Positions 39,126-50,036 of a DNA stretch of 64,000 bases are shown piece by piece. Under the pieces are notes generated by a model. That model saw nothing but the letters and a program-made list of their open reading frames with translations. It searched no databases and was not told the DNA's origin. A program made the position numbers and the translations under genes. This DNA comes from Adiantum capillus-veneris (Eukaryota; Streptophyta; Polypodiopsida; Polypodiales; Pteridaceae): contig CM043966.1 in the NCBI GenBank assembly GCA_014529385.2, positions 95,072,587-95,136,586 of the forward strand, written 5' to 3'. Position 1 is the first letter of the stretch, and each line of letters starts with the position of its first letter.

Positions 39126-41079
39126 TGCAGTAGTTCTGAAGCAGCTTGACTCTGAAAAAACATCAGAGAAGACAAAAATCAACCACCTGATTACCCATTG
39201 AAACCATTTTCTCACCTGTTTTTGGGCATGGTTCAACTGGCTTCTTCTTTAGAAGGGATTGGTCTTCTGTAGAAATAACTCCGGGGCAATCCTTAAGCAT
39301 GCACTTTCCTTTCTTAGCCAAGTGAGCATAGCAGAATGCATGGTATGCATGTGAACAAGGCAATAGGACAACATGGCTTGAGCGATTGTGATCATGAATT
39401 TTTACACCACAAGCATTGCACACATCAATGAGAGCAACACTATGTCCAAGAGCTGAAACTCGTGTAGGCAAGACTATGGTTTCAGGTAGCATTGGTTGAC
39501 TAATCATGTCTGTCACAAACGTGACACAGAGACCAAAGGTTTCCTCACGGTCCAAGAATTTTTTATAATTCTTCCTGTAGGCAAGAGACCTCTGTTATCA
39601 AACAATGTCAAACAGGTATAAAATTGGTATGAATGCTTGAAGATCGGTATAATGATGTTATCATACCGGTATGATTACATCCTGCCGGTATGATGTTATC
39701 CCAGCGGTATGATGTTATTATACTGGATAGTATAACATCATACCGGTAGGATAACATTATACCAGAAGCATAACATCAAACCGGTTGGATTTTATCATAC
39801 CTGTCAGATCTAACCATACGGGTCCGATGTAACCATACCGGTAGGATGTTATCATACCGGTAGGATATAATCCTACCGGTAAGATGTAATCATACCGGTA
39901 GGATATAATCATATCGGTAGGATGTAATCATATCGGTAGGGTATAATCCTACCGATATGATAACATCCTACCGGTATTGTCATCTACCCTTACCGAATAT
40001 GATATAATCCTACCGGTATGAAAAAATCATACAGTATGGTACTTTGCAGGTATTATACTACAATCAGATGGAGTTAAAAGCATACATGTGCCTGCTGTAG
40101 GGTGGCTTTTGCTTGGTCAAATTTTTCTTGGAGGCTGTCAAGCAAGCCTGTTGGTACATTGGCATTGTCGGGGAAGTGCATTCGCATGGTGTCAAGGACA
40201 CCCTCGCAACGGTGCACATCAGCAATAGATTTGACCACAGAATCCTTAGCCTTCTGACACTCGGCTGATACATTGTCATGAGATTTTCTAGCCGCAACAA
40301 GAAGTTCTTGCAAGGAAGTGGATACTTCAACACTAAACGCAGACTGAGTAGTCACAAAAAGCCCACTTCCGGCTGGTGTACTTTCGGATACTAAGAAGAT
40401 GGCAGAACCACTTAGGGTTCCTGTGAATACTTGGGAAGTCTCTAACTTCCATTGTTCTCTTTTCCTATCTAAGTGACCTTCATTGGTCACATTCTTCACC
40501 ACCTCAGATGCAAACTCAGCCCACTTTACCAGACCTGTGCATACAAAATAAACATATACGCGTGCAAATTTGACTCCCAGCAGATAGTTTGGTGGTTTGG
40601 ATTGGTACACCTGCTTCTAGAGCTGGTAGAGTGCCTTGTAGTGATCTGGCCTTGTTGTTTTTATCGGCACTTTTTTCTCCTTCACTGGAAGACACGTGAA
40701 AACTTTCATCCAGTTGGATATGGGCACATCTGCATCTGTCAACTTCCTAACATCTTTCCCCTCAAGACTTAACCCATATTCCCTGTGAAAATCCTCCTTT
40801 GTCGTGCAGAATGCCTTTAATGGCACCTTCACATCCTTGGGGTGAACAAAGCGGCTGATTTTGGGAGGAGGCTGTAACTTCTGTCTCTGAAAGAAATAAA
40901 TCCATATTCATTACTCAATGGATCCACACCTCAATACTCTACTACACATATAGGTCCGTTGTACACAACACAGAGAGAGACAGAGAGAGGTGACATACCT
41001 TCGTGGGAGAATGTCGGGTCTTTGTGGGGGAGACCTGTCGGACTGCATTCCTTGGGCTCTTTCTTAGGTTGCTATCCAT
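39126..41079 (-). pseudogene. T1 right-end gene: spliced protein with a RING-like zinc-binding segment
   Basis: The ATG at 41079 begins MDSNLRKSPRNAVRQVSPTK. Donor AAG|GTATGT at 40999/40998 and acceptor TTTCAG|AG at 40886 bound a 112-base intron. Exon 2 reads FVHPKDVKVPLKAFCTTKED and ISNWMKVFTCLP, with an in-frame TAG at about 40617. Exon 3 (about 40534-40086) reads LVKWAEFASEVVKNVT, FTGTLSGSAIFLVSE and a helical stretch. A large intron with an ACCGGT array follows. Exon 4 (39591-39192) reads CNACGVKIHDHNRSSHVVLL, PCSHAYHAFCYAHLAKKGKC and MLKDCPGVIS. The spacing C-x2-C...C-x-H...C...C resembles a RING or related zinc finger. I do not recognise the family of the N-terminal part. A substrate-modifier role is only a guess. 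Confidence 0.55.
39598..40055. repeat. Intronic array of TACCGGTA-centred units
   Basis: Around 20 head-to-tail units of 21-22 bases such as TCATACCGGTAGGATGTAA, with variants and some inverted (TAGGATAACATCATACC), fill the intron between exons 3 and 4 of the right T1 gene. The palindromic centre TACCGGTA is the most conserved part. Confidence 0.92.
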
Positions 41080-41360
41080 AGCGAAGGATAAGAAACGTGC
41101 ACAGGGGGCTGTAGAGTGAGCTGAAAAAGGCGCAAAAGGAGAAAGGCACACAGATATGGAGAAGTACAGTCATGAAAACATTCGACTGAACATTCGTCTG
41201 TCGTGGGCTCCACACGTGTTTTTGAATCCTCCACACGATTTTTAAGATTTTGTATCCTCCAGACGATTATTTAATTCAAACAATTCTTGCCCATAACACC
41301 AGTTTCATACCCCCTAAATTTTAAGCCTCCAAAAGCAACTTTCAACCGGTTAAACCCGGG

Positions 41361-41382
41361 CCACCTATTCATGCATCCACCC
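41361..41382 (-). repeat. T1 right terminal inverted repeat
   Basis: The reverse complement begins GGGTGGATGCATGAA, then T, then AGGTGG, differing from the left end at one position. It is followed internally by AACCGGTT. Confidence 0.85.
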
Positions 41383-41822
41383 TTCTCTTCATATCACTTA
41401 AGGATACAAAGAAACTTGCTACTTTCATTCAAAAGATGAAGTATATGTCAAGGTTCATTCAACTTATTTATCCCCTACAACAAGCAGCAGGGTTGGATCC
41501 TCTACAATGGACAAATGAATGTGAAGAGGTTTCTCAAGGTATCAAATAGGCTCTTGGTTCTCTTCTTGCTATGCAAGCTCCTAATTGGGATAAGGATTTT
41601 TATGTGAATCCATCAGTAGGTGATGATGCTATTGGATCTATGCTTCTTCAAGGAGGTAACAATTCCCACTACATGAAGCCTATCTATTGTGCTAGCAGGC
41701 TAAAGTTACAGGTGGAAAGAGGCTATAGTGAGGTGGAGCTCATTATGGTGAGTGTGATTTATGCATGTAGAAGGTTTAGGCACTACCTTCTCCCTAAACC
41801 ATTCACATTTCTCACTAGCTAC
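41383..41822 (+). pseudogene. G1 RT connection and first RNase H
   Basis: Resuming the G1 polyprotein after T1, the sequence reads KDTKKLATFIQKMKYMSRFI then QLIYPL (thumb/connection) and, after a TAG near 41550, APNWDKDFYVNPSVGDDAIG, KPIYCASRLKLQVERGYSEV and RRFRHYLLPKPFTF. These are the D...A.GA.L.Q and YS..E.....YA...FRHYL blocks of Ty3/gypsy RNase H. It is broken at 41822 by a small insertion. Confidence 0.82.
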
Positions 41823-42576
41823 CCCAGGGGACTGATCATGGAAAAATTACCACACCACGTAAGTGCAAGGGACGGGGGGGGTTTTTTACAAGATACATAA
41901 GCGTATAAGTAAGGGGTAGGCCCCTAGTAATTTATCTCCCAAGCATAAAAATAAGGGAGGGGTTATCATATTTATGGGGGGGGGGGGAGAAGTCAGAAAA
42001 GGGAGACATGAGAGGAAGTTTATGTGTTTCAAAATCATGGCTTCCCAAAAGATTCTGCCCTCGGACTTGTGAATGAATATCTACAAAGATACAGGCAAAA
42101 ACTAACACTACTTTGTGTGTAGTTTATTTGTTGAGGGACAAAACCTATAAAGAGTTTGTATCGATGCAAATTTACACGAAGAACCTAACAAAAATTTATA
42201 ACCATGTTTTTTGAGTAATTTAGCTGGGTCAAAATTGGATGAGTAGCTAGAGTTCAGGCTGAACGGGCACATATTTTAAAATTCAAACTAAGACACATTG
42301 AGGATACATCTAGTTATCAATAGAATCAGTTCCTTAGAACGTTGCCAATCACTATGCTAGACGCTCTTTGACTAGTTTTACTCAGTTAGATCATGTAAGA
42401 CCTACATTTTATATGCAAGATAGGGGTATGATAATTTTCTACATGGATTATTGTATAAGTGTAGAAAGGGGGGTCATATTCCCTAATATGAGTCGTAAAC
42501 AGGGGTTTTATCAAAGTTGTCCGCTCGTAGGTGGCGTCTCGTTTTGTATATATAGTGAATCCCCCGAGCTAGCTAC
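41815..42576. mobile_element. Small non-autonomous element (hAT-like MITE candidate) in G1
   Basis: The 8-base sequence CTAGCTAC flanks the insert on both sides (41815-41822 and 42569-42576). The insert of 746 bases begins CCCAGGGGACTG and its other end, reverse-complemented, begins CTCGGGGGATTC, which match at 8 of 12 positions. An 8-base duplication and short C/GGGG-type ends fit the hAT superfamily. No coding capacity is visible. Removing it rejoins the G1 RNase H to LPQLVNSPTLSKRLVKWIVE. Confidence 0.6.
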
Positions 42577-43520
42577 TCTTCTACCTCAATTGGTGAATAG
42601 CCCTACTTTGTCAAAGAGGCTCGTGAAGTGGATTGTGGAGTTACAAGAATTCCAATTCTCTTTTCTTATTGAGGAGAGTACAAGGGCTACATTGGCTTTT
42701 GCTTACTTATAAGGAAAGCCCTCTTCTTCTTAAGGAGGACATGGTGAAGATGTAACACATGGAAGCTCCTGACATAGACAATGCCTATCTATTGTCTTTT
42801 GATGGCTCTTACAGGAAAGCGCATGGTGCCGCTTCAAGAGGTGTTGTAATTTATGATCCTCAAGGTGCTTTGGTAACTAAAAGGTGTTTAAAGCTAACAG
42901 CACAAAGCAACAATGAAGCTGAGTATGCTACTTTGGGGAAAGGGCTCAACCTTTGCCTTGAGCTTCGCATCCATCATGTGAGGGTAAGAGGTGATGCTCT
43001 TTTGGTGGTTAGGCAAGTACTTGGGGTGTGGCAAAGTAAGAATCCAAGGCTTAAAAATATGTGTTTTCAAGTGAAGAATCTGCTCAAGCATTTTGAAGCT
43101 TGGAGTTTAAGGCATGTGGAGAGGTCTCAAAATGAAGAAGCACATGGTGCAACACAAGCTTCAATTGGACAATTGTACGTGATAAGGGCTGATTCTCCTC
43201 TTTATTTGGGAATGGAAGCTTTAGAGAGGGAGGAAGAATTTCTACAAACAGGTATGCTTCCATCAGAGTTGGAGAAGTCAAAAAAGTATGCCTTCCTACG
43301 ATGTGCCAAAAGGTATGTGCTACTTGGTGATGCCTTATATATGAAGGGGGCTGATCTTGTGATGAGAAAAGTGCCTTGGAAAGAGAAAATTTACAAAATT
43401 TTAGAGGACAATCATGAGGGTTCTTGTCGTGGTCACTTTGCTTCAAAGATCACTTTGCATAAACTCTTGCAAGAGGGATATGGGTGGCCAAGCATTCAAC
43501 GTGATGCTCGTCATTAGTGA
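42577..43520 (+). CDS. G1 RNase H tail, second (archaeal-type) RNase H and integrase N-terminus
   Basis: 42577-42710 ends the first RNase H/connection region (LPQLVNSPTLSKRLVKWIVE). The open frame 42759-43517 then encodes a second RNase H. Its blocks are LLSFDGSYRKAHGAASRGVV (Asp 1), AQSNNEAEYATL (Glu), VRVRGDALLVVRQV (Asp 2) and HVERSQNEEAHGAT (position of the last acidic/His block; the usual 'N..AD.La' is altered to EEAHGAT). A linker follows, then the integrase zinc-finger start KIYKILEDNHEGSCRGHFAS then KITLHKLLQEGYGWPSI. Dual RNase H is known from the Tat branch of plant Ty3/gypsy elements. The frame is open for 252 codons, unusually long for this decayed element. Confidence 0.8.
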
Positions 43521-44308
43521 AAGTCTTGTAAACAATGTCAAAGCATGGCTTATAGAGTTCTCAAATCATAAATTAGAGGCACCATCATGGCTTATGATGT
43601 GTTTTAGAAGTGGGGTATTTATGCAATAGGTCCTCTACCTATGACAACTAGAGGCAAATGGTGCATACTTACTGTTGTTGACTATCTATCCAGGTGGGCC
43701 GAAGCCAAGCTGTTAAGCACATCATGAGTAAATATGTTTCCTTATTTATATATGAAGATATTTTCTAAAAAAATTGCATACCATTGGAGTTACTTTCTGA
43801 CAAGGGTCCAGGTTTCAGGGGAGAGCTGGTGGATTATCTATGTGCGAAGCTTCATGTGCATCGTAGGTTTACCACTCCATATTATCCCCAACGCAATGGC
43901 ATGAATGAAAGGTTTAATGGATAACTCATAAGGATGCTTACAAATATGGCAAGAAACAATGTGAAGACTTGGGATTTAGAGCTACCTTGTGCTCTATGGG
44001 CTTACATGACTGCCATCAAATCAGGTACTGCTTTCTCTCCCTTCCATCTAGTTTTTGGAAAAGAGGCTTTACTTCCTATTGAAGTGGAGATACCAGCTTT
44101 TAAGATGATGCTAAATCTTGAAGAAGAGCCCAATGATGCATTCAAGGAAAGTATTCTATATTTTCAATGTGTACAGTTGGATAGGTTTTTGGCTTTTGAG
44201 CATTATGAGCAGATCTTGAAGAACAATCAAGCACGTGTGAATGGCTACAAGTTGAAGAAGTATATTGCTAGGTTGATGACTGTAATTGAGCATCCTTATT
44301 TTGAATAA
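43521..44308 (+). pseudogene. G1 integrase catalytic core and C-terminus
   Basis: Read across shifts: CKQCQSMAY (the CC half of the HHCC finger), WGIYAIGPLP, GKWCILTVVDYLSRWAEAK (first Asp), LLSDKGPGFRGELVDYLC (second Asp), FTTPYYPQRNGMNERFNG (Glu), then a 125-codon open frame 43934-44308 with WDLELPCALWAYMTAIKSGT, AFSPFHLVFGKEALLPIEV and an ending helical region. The D, D, E catalytic triad is recognisable, but at least four stops/shifts occur before 43934. Integrase would insert the element's cDNA into chromosomes. Confidence 0.82.
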
Positions 44309-45935
44309 TTGCAAAAAGAAACTAAATACTTTTTATTGCAATCATTTGCAAGCCTTGCTGAAACATTTGAACCATAATAGAAAGTGAAACAGAAGTCACT
44401 TCTAGGTGCAAACAATGAAACTTTTTCATGAACAACTCATAGCCTTGCTATATGTATAAACAACCATCTGTAATGTTGTTTAGCAGCACTTGTACCTTAA
44501 CAAGTTATTCTAAATATCAAACAATTTATGGCCACTAAAATTGCTCCTAATACATCATGTTGAAAATGGTCTAGAAAACAGATATGACCAGCACCTAGGG
44601 ACATCGTGGCGCCAGTGTCTGTCCCAGAGACTCATGCTCTCCACATGTGGAATATGTCTCAAGGAAGGATATCTGAAAAAATGTCCTTCAAGTACGAGAT
44701 GTACTTGGGTGTGGAGATAATTGGAAACACGCATGCGACGTGCGTGAGAGAGACCCTCATTATCCATGCTCCACATTGGCTAAACCGAACTCCTTGAGTT
44801 CCTATACCATGTTGCATCCCATGTGACAATATGTGCCAAATAAACCCTACAAGTGGTCTATAACTGCATAATGCAAAAAATGTATGCTGGACACAACGGC
44901 CCAAAATCTTGGCTCTTACATGGCTGTATCATCTCTCTGAAGAGCAAAAATGTATGAAAGCCATCCAACTTAGTCATCTGACTTGAAAGCATGATGAAAA
45001 AAATAAAATTAAACCAAATTAGATGCGTACCTAGAGGATGAACATAGTGTTCACCTATGCGTAGTGAAAGGCATCTGGTCAAATTTCCCGCCTGGAAAGG
45101 CCTAGGAATACTAGGTGAAAATTAGTGGAATGCAAGTAGTAATGCAAATGTAACCTTGGGTGTTGCATTTGCAATCCAAACCCCTTGGTTGAAGCAACAT
45201 TGCAAACCCCTTGGTTAAACGTTGCATGAAAACTGCTCAACGAGTAGCCGGCCCTTGGCCTTTGTCCGTGACCCCCCTTGGGTTTTCCCCTGGCATTTCA
45301 TTACTTTTGTAGTTGAAAGATGTCCACTACCTCTTGGCAATTCGTGGACTTCTTGCCTTGAAAATGAAAGTGTTAAGGTTCCAAGAATGGACTATCAACC
45401 TTACTAAGTGATTTTTAGTAATCACGAGTTGGGTTGTACCCCAAACTGTACTCATACAGGCACTCTTAGTGCTAATAGGAGCTCCACTGAAGTTGGAGTC
45501 ATATTGACAACTAGATCTTTTCCACACCCAAAACCCCATAATCTGGGGTTGTTGTGAACATTCGTGTGGTGTGAAATGTTGCCTTCATCCATACACCTTA
45601 GTAGAGATAAGCCCTTATGAGTTTAAGACGTTGAAAAACTCAACTTGCCTTGTACACTTAAAGTGTGGAGTGCTAAAATAATGCCCAAAAAATCACTAAT
45701 GGCAAGACCCTTGCTTGTCCATTATAATTGATGGGTACTCAACTGGATAGAAGTGTCTGATCTTCAAATCAATCACTGATGGACTAAAAACAGATGGCTC
45801 GTAGCCATGCCAAAATAGATGGCAAAAGATGGCCCTTAGCCCTTCTTGTTGGCGTATTGACATAGACATATTTCAAGAAAGTCATGAAATATTTTCATAA
45901 AATCATGCCTAGTTTACCTTTCCTGCATAGAAGTT

Positions 45936-46003
<68 letters not shown>

Positions 46004-48160
46004 TTGGGCTGAGGAAAACCCCTTATGCAAATGTTGTGTATGTCCCGTGCATATGATCTCGTGCAGACCATGTCTGGGACATAGCTTAGCCTATAAGCAT
46101 ACAACTGTGTACGTGTACCACACCCTCGTAGAGAGAGGTACCATGAGTCACATCTTGATCCACTATCCTTGTATGTGTCCGTGACGGTGTCAAGCTAACT
46201 TGAAATACGGCACTTTGGCGGTGAATAACATAAAAAATATTTTAAGATATCAGTTACTTACCTTGTCTTTGACATAGTATTTAGTATGATAGCGGAAGTG
46301 TATACAATGATGGAGTGGCATACGTCCATTGGATTAGTTCACCCTGCATACATAGCAAAAAATAGAAGAAGAAACCCATGGCTTTAATGACAGTTGCAAC
46401 CATGTGAGCCGTTGGTATACGTGTCGTGCACGATTTCACTGGCATGGATACATCACCATGTGCCATTGTGTAGCTTATATCCATATAGTGTCAAAGATGT
46501 GTGTCATTATCATTGATCTAAAGTTAATTGATAATACGTTGCCACATAAGAGAAGCCATGCTTCACATGAAGACAAGCAAAGCACGTTGCTTTGTACAAT
46601 GGCTTCTTATGGAGTCTACCCAAGCACGTTACTTTGCACAGCAGAGAGGTATTTTTTACAATGAAAAGTACAACATAGACAAAAACAAACAGAAATGAAA
46701 TTGACTAACCTTGTCACCCACGTGTGGGCAGGTTCCTAGTAGTGTGCTTGAATCTGGCTCACAGCCATATATGCAAATAACTTGAGAGTTGTTGGATGTC
46801 CCGCACATGCCTTCTTAGCTTGGTTTAATCCGGTCTTTAGTGAGAAAACATGCAGAATGTTGCAAAGAGTCCCAAGTTCGTATGTTGATAGCATATGCCG
46901 AACATCGAAACTGGTAGGCCATATATTTGAGAGTGGAGCCTTGCGTCCAAGACGTCTATCAAGAAGATAAGCTATCAAGAGTCAACTATTGCCAAACACT
47001 ATCGAGCACCCTTGGCATCGAAAATCATAACATTGTATGGGTGGTGATTGTATTGGATTCACTGCATAATTGTGGATATCAATGTGGTTACCACTGCTTT
47101 GTATATTTAGTTTGTTGGCTCCGTGGCCAGCAACAACACCTTTCAAGTGATTATATATCCCATGCGTAGAGCCTTGCTTTCCCTCTTGCCTACCGTTTCA
47201 GAAACAACAATAGGCCTTACCAGTACTGCTATCTTATAAGCCACAGTGTTACTGTACAAGCCACAAGGCTTGCTTGTACTTGCTTTCCAGCGACTAGATA
47301 TTGTACAAAAAGTTACCTTGATTCATGACCACGTGGAGCAAGATCCTTTGCATATACTGAATAATGTGTCAAACAAATAAAAGACACGACGTACCTTTTG
47401 AAGTACTCTTGTTGAGCTGCCTTGCTCACTGTTGGAATTGTGTGTGCGTGGCAAACTCGCATTGTTGCCCATGCAATTCCCATAGCTGACATAGAAAGCT
47501 TCATACCTCATGATTGTTTGTCTGCACCATGCTTTGCATGCATTATTGTCACCTCGAATATGGCAAGTCTTGGAATCCGACCAAAGGGCCATGGCCGTCA
47601 AAAAAGTAACAAACCCATGTTGAATGGCAAAAAAATCATCGTAATTGCTTGAATTGGTGCAAATTACGGGCAGGGTGCCACATTGGAGATCTACAAAAGA
47701 ACCTTGGCATCGAGTAGTTGCTCGGACTGCTGCAAAATGAGGGGGGGTGTGCCCGGGGTGGGTACGCTTCCCTAAACTTTCTTTTACAAAATGGCCCTCC
47801 CCTTGGTGGCCGCTTGTGAACAAACATAAAAAATATAATTGCCTCTGCGCAGCGATGACGGCTCTGTTGCGACTGCGCAGAGAACAGGGAGGGAATTTTG
47901 AGCTGTCGCTTGGGCCCCTTGCCAACATGCTGTGATGAAAACTGCAATTCTGCCCAGCGCAGCGCTGCTGAGCTAACCTTGGAGAAAATTTGTGCAGGTC
48001 TGATTCAACCTTCCCATATGTTCAAGGGTGCTTAACCACGGCCTCTACATCCTCGGTTCTCTGCACAAGGGTGCTTAACTGTGGCCTCTACCTCCCCGTC
48101 TGTCTCTGTCTTCAAGGGGCCTTTTCCCTTCCTTGCAAGAGCACCTTTCCACGGCCCAAG

Positions 48161-48204
<44 letters not shown>

Positions 48205-48823
48205 CATGCAAACCCATGCATCGCCATGCAAAAACCATCTCCATTGACCCTGCTTCTCCTCCATCACTCCCCTCTCCCTTGAGCTCTAATACCAGTGAAA
48301 GGGCATAGGGAGATAGACATGCCAATAACCACCCAACCATACCTTTATATAGGCCCTTGGCCCTCTGGCTCTTAGCTATACATAGCCCATGTACCGCATG
48401 TGTATCCATCGGCCCTTGGCCAGGGCTGTGCCCTCCTAAAGTCCTACCCTTGGCATGACAAACCCAATGATCGTGCATGCATCCTTTGGCTTGAGCAATG
48501 GAGAGGAGTAGTTCTATCCTCATCAATCCCAAGTTTCCTTCAACTCAGCTTCAAAACCCTTTTCATGGACATACCTTGTCAACCCCGATTCAAATAGCTT
48601 GTAGAATGAGGTGGTTTTAGCCAATTGATAGTTGATGATGGTATCATGCAGGCTCAACCCAATCTCATACATACCCAACAACCCTCAACAGACCAGACAA
48701 TGGGAAAGAAATCAAGCGAGGTGCAACATCAGATCTTACTATAACACCAAAGCAGTCTATCTCACACTTCTAGTGGGTCACACAGAGCACTTCTGTATTT
48801 ATCAAAGTGAAGTGAACACATGA
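44309..48823. other. Long unassigned region; possible decayed spliced gene on -
   Basis: I recognise no domain. Minus-strand segments with plausible protein character occur at about 47508-47397 (MSAMGIAWATMRVCHAHTIP then TVSKAAQQEYFKR, ending near a GTACGT donor) and 46930-46740 (FDVRHMLSTYELGTLCNILH then VFSLKTGLNQAKKACAG). These could be exons of one gene. (GA)n tracts lie at about 45942-46000 and 48165-48200. The 3' LTR of G1 should start here but was not delimited. Confidence 0.35.
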
Positions 48824-49190
48824 GTTCGAGAGATTTCATGCCAAAGTTAGAGGCAGGTCAAAAACACCAAAAGAAAAGTGGTGTGATATAGTGGTTGTGA
48901 TGGCTAGCCGTTGAGTTCTTATTGATTGGGAGGCTGTATATAAGGAGCAAAAATGGTTGGCCTCTGTGCACAACGAGATTTCAGACCGGGAATAAATACA
49001 TCTTTTGTCAAGATTTCATGCCGGAGTTGGAGGCGAGTCGAACACACTAGAAGAAAAGTGATGTGATAGTGGATGTGATGACTGGCCATGGAGTTCTTAT
49101 TGATTGGAAGGTTGCATATGACAAGTGAAAATGGTTGGCCTCTGTGAACAAGGAGATTTCAGATCACGAGAGAAATACACCTTTTGTCAA
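48824..49190 (+). repeat. Tandem duplication of a ~180-base segment
   Basis: Two diverged direct copies start near 48826 and 49007. Shared landmarks are AGATTTCATGCC, GAGTTCTTATTGATTGG, AAAATGGTTGGCCTCTGTG and the GAGATTTCAGA block. The second copy has a short open frame (VIVDVMTGHGVLIDWKVAYD), so the unit may be a fragment of a coding repeat, unidentified. Confidence 0.8.
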
Positions 49191-49716
49191 GAGCAACTAT
49201 TGGCAGATGTCTGCACGTGAGCGCAAGGACGAGGGAAATTTTCCAACCTCAATTTTGATTGAGATGTTTTCAATCTCATGGAGTGCTATCCCATCATCGG
49301 CTCGAGTAACAATATGAATGTCTATGTTCAAGATTTGATTCGCTAATAGGTTTTGTTCTTAGCTCATAAGTATTGAGGTCTTCTGGTGTTTTGCAGACAT
49401 GCGCACTCCAAGGATGGCTGGTGCTAGTGGAAGCAATTGAGTGACAAAAACTTTTGAGAGAACTCCCATGAATGGTGGTGGTGTCCCAAAGAAAGCACAG
49501 AAGCATACCCACGTGTAAGATCTAGGTTTGAAGGAAGCCACAAAAGGCAATGCACAAGTGCTTGAAGCTAAAGAGGAAGAAAAAATAGTGAGACATAGGG
49601 ACATTATCAACCTTGAGCGTACAAAAATTAAAAGGGTTGTGTTCATCCATGGCCTTTAAAGGACTTTCCAATATGCTGAATAAGATTTCCTGCAATGAAA
49701 GCCGCATTGATCAGTG
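49191..49716. other. No recognisable feature
   Basis: Short frames only. One plus-strand stretch (about 49399-49650) reads MRTPRMAGASGSN and, further on, KEATKGNAQVLEAKEEEK, with stops. It may be decayed mobile-element coding DNA. Confidence 0.3.
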
Positions 49717-49943
49717 TGTTGTCATCATTGAAGTGCATGTGGGAGAGCGTGTGTGTGTGTGTGCAACAATGGAGAAGAGAGAAGAAGAGAGGAGACACAG
49801 GTTTGGGTGGACTCCAAGCACAATAGTGTTAGGGTTATGAGTCTTTATTATTTTATGTAGAATGAATGGTCAGTGTTAGTTCCCAGTTAGTCTCCAGCCG
49901 CCCAGCACTTAGGCGCGGCACATTGGGCTTTACCACCCCAACA
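49717..49943 (-). repeat. Candidate LTR of the Ty1/copia element
   Basis: In minus orientation it starts TGTTGGGGTGG directly after a purine tract (TTTAAGTGGGAGGT, as in copia polypurine tracts) and could end ...GATGACAACA at 49717. The start is well supported by the adjoining polypurine tract; the far end is a guess from the TG...CA rule. No partner LTR is present in the window. Confidence 0.5.
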
Positions 49944-50036
49944 ACCTCCCACTTAAAGGAAAATGTGCCTTTAAGCTAGGGTAACAATGTATATATATAT
50001 ATATATACAATACAGGTAGACAATGACCATGATCAA

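Noticed and set aside
39598-40055. CRISPR-like or telomere-like array
   Set aside because: Short palindrome-centred tandem units without spacers, inside an intron; not a CRISPR array and not a plant telomere repeat.
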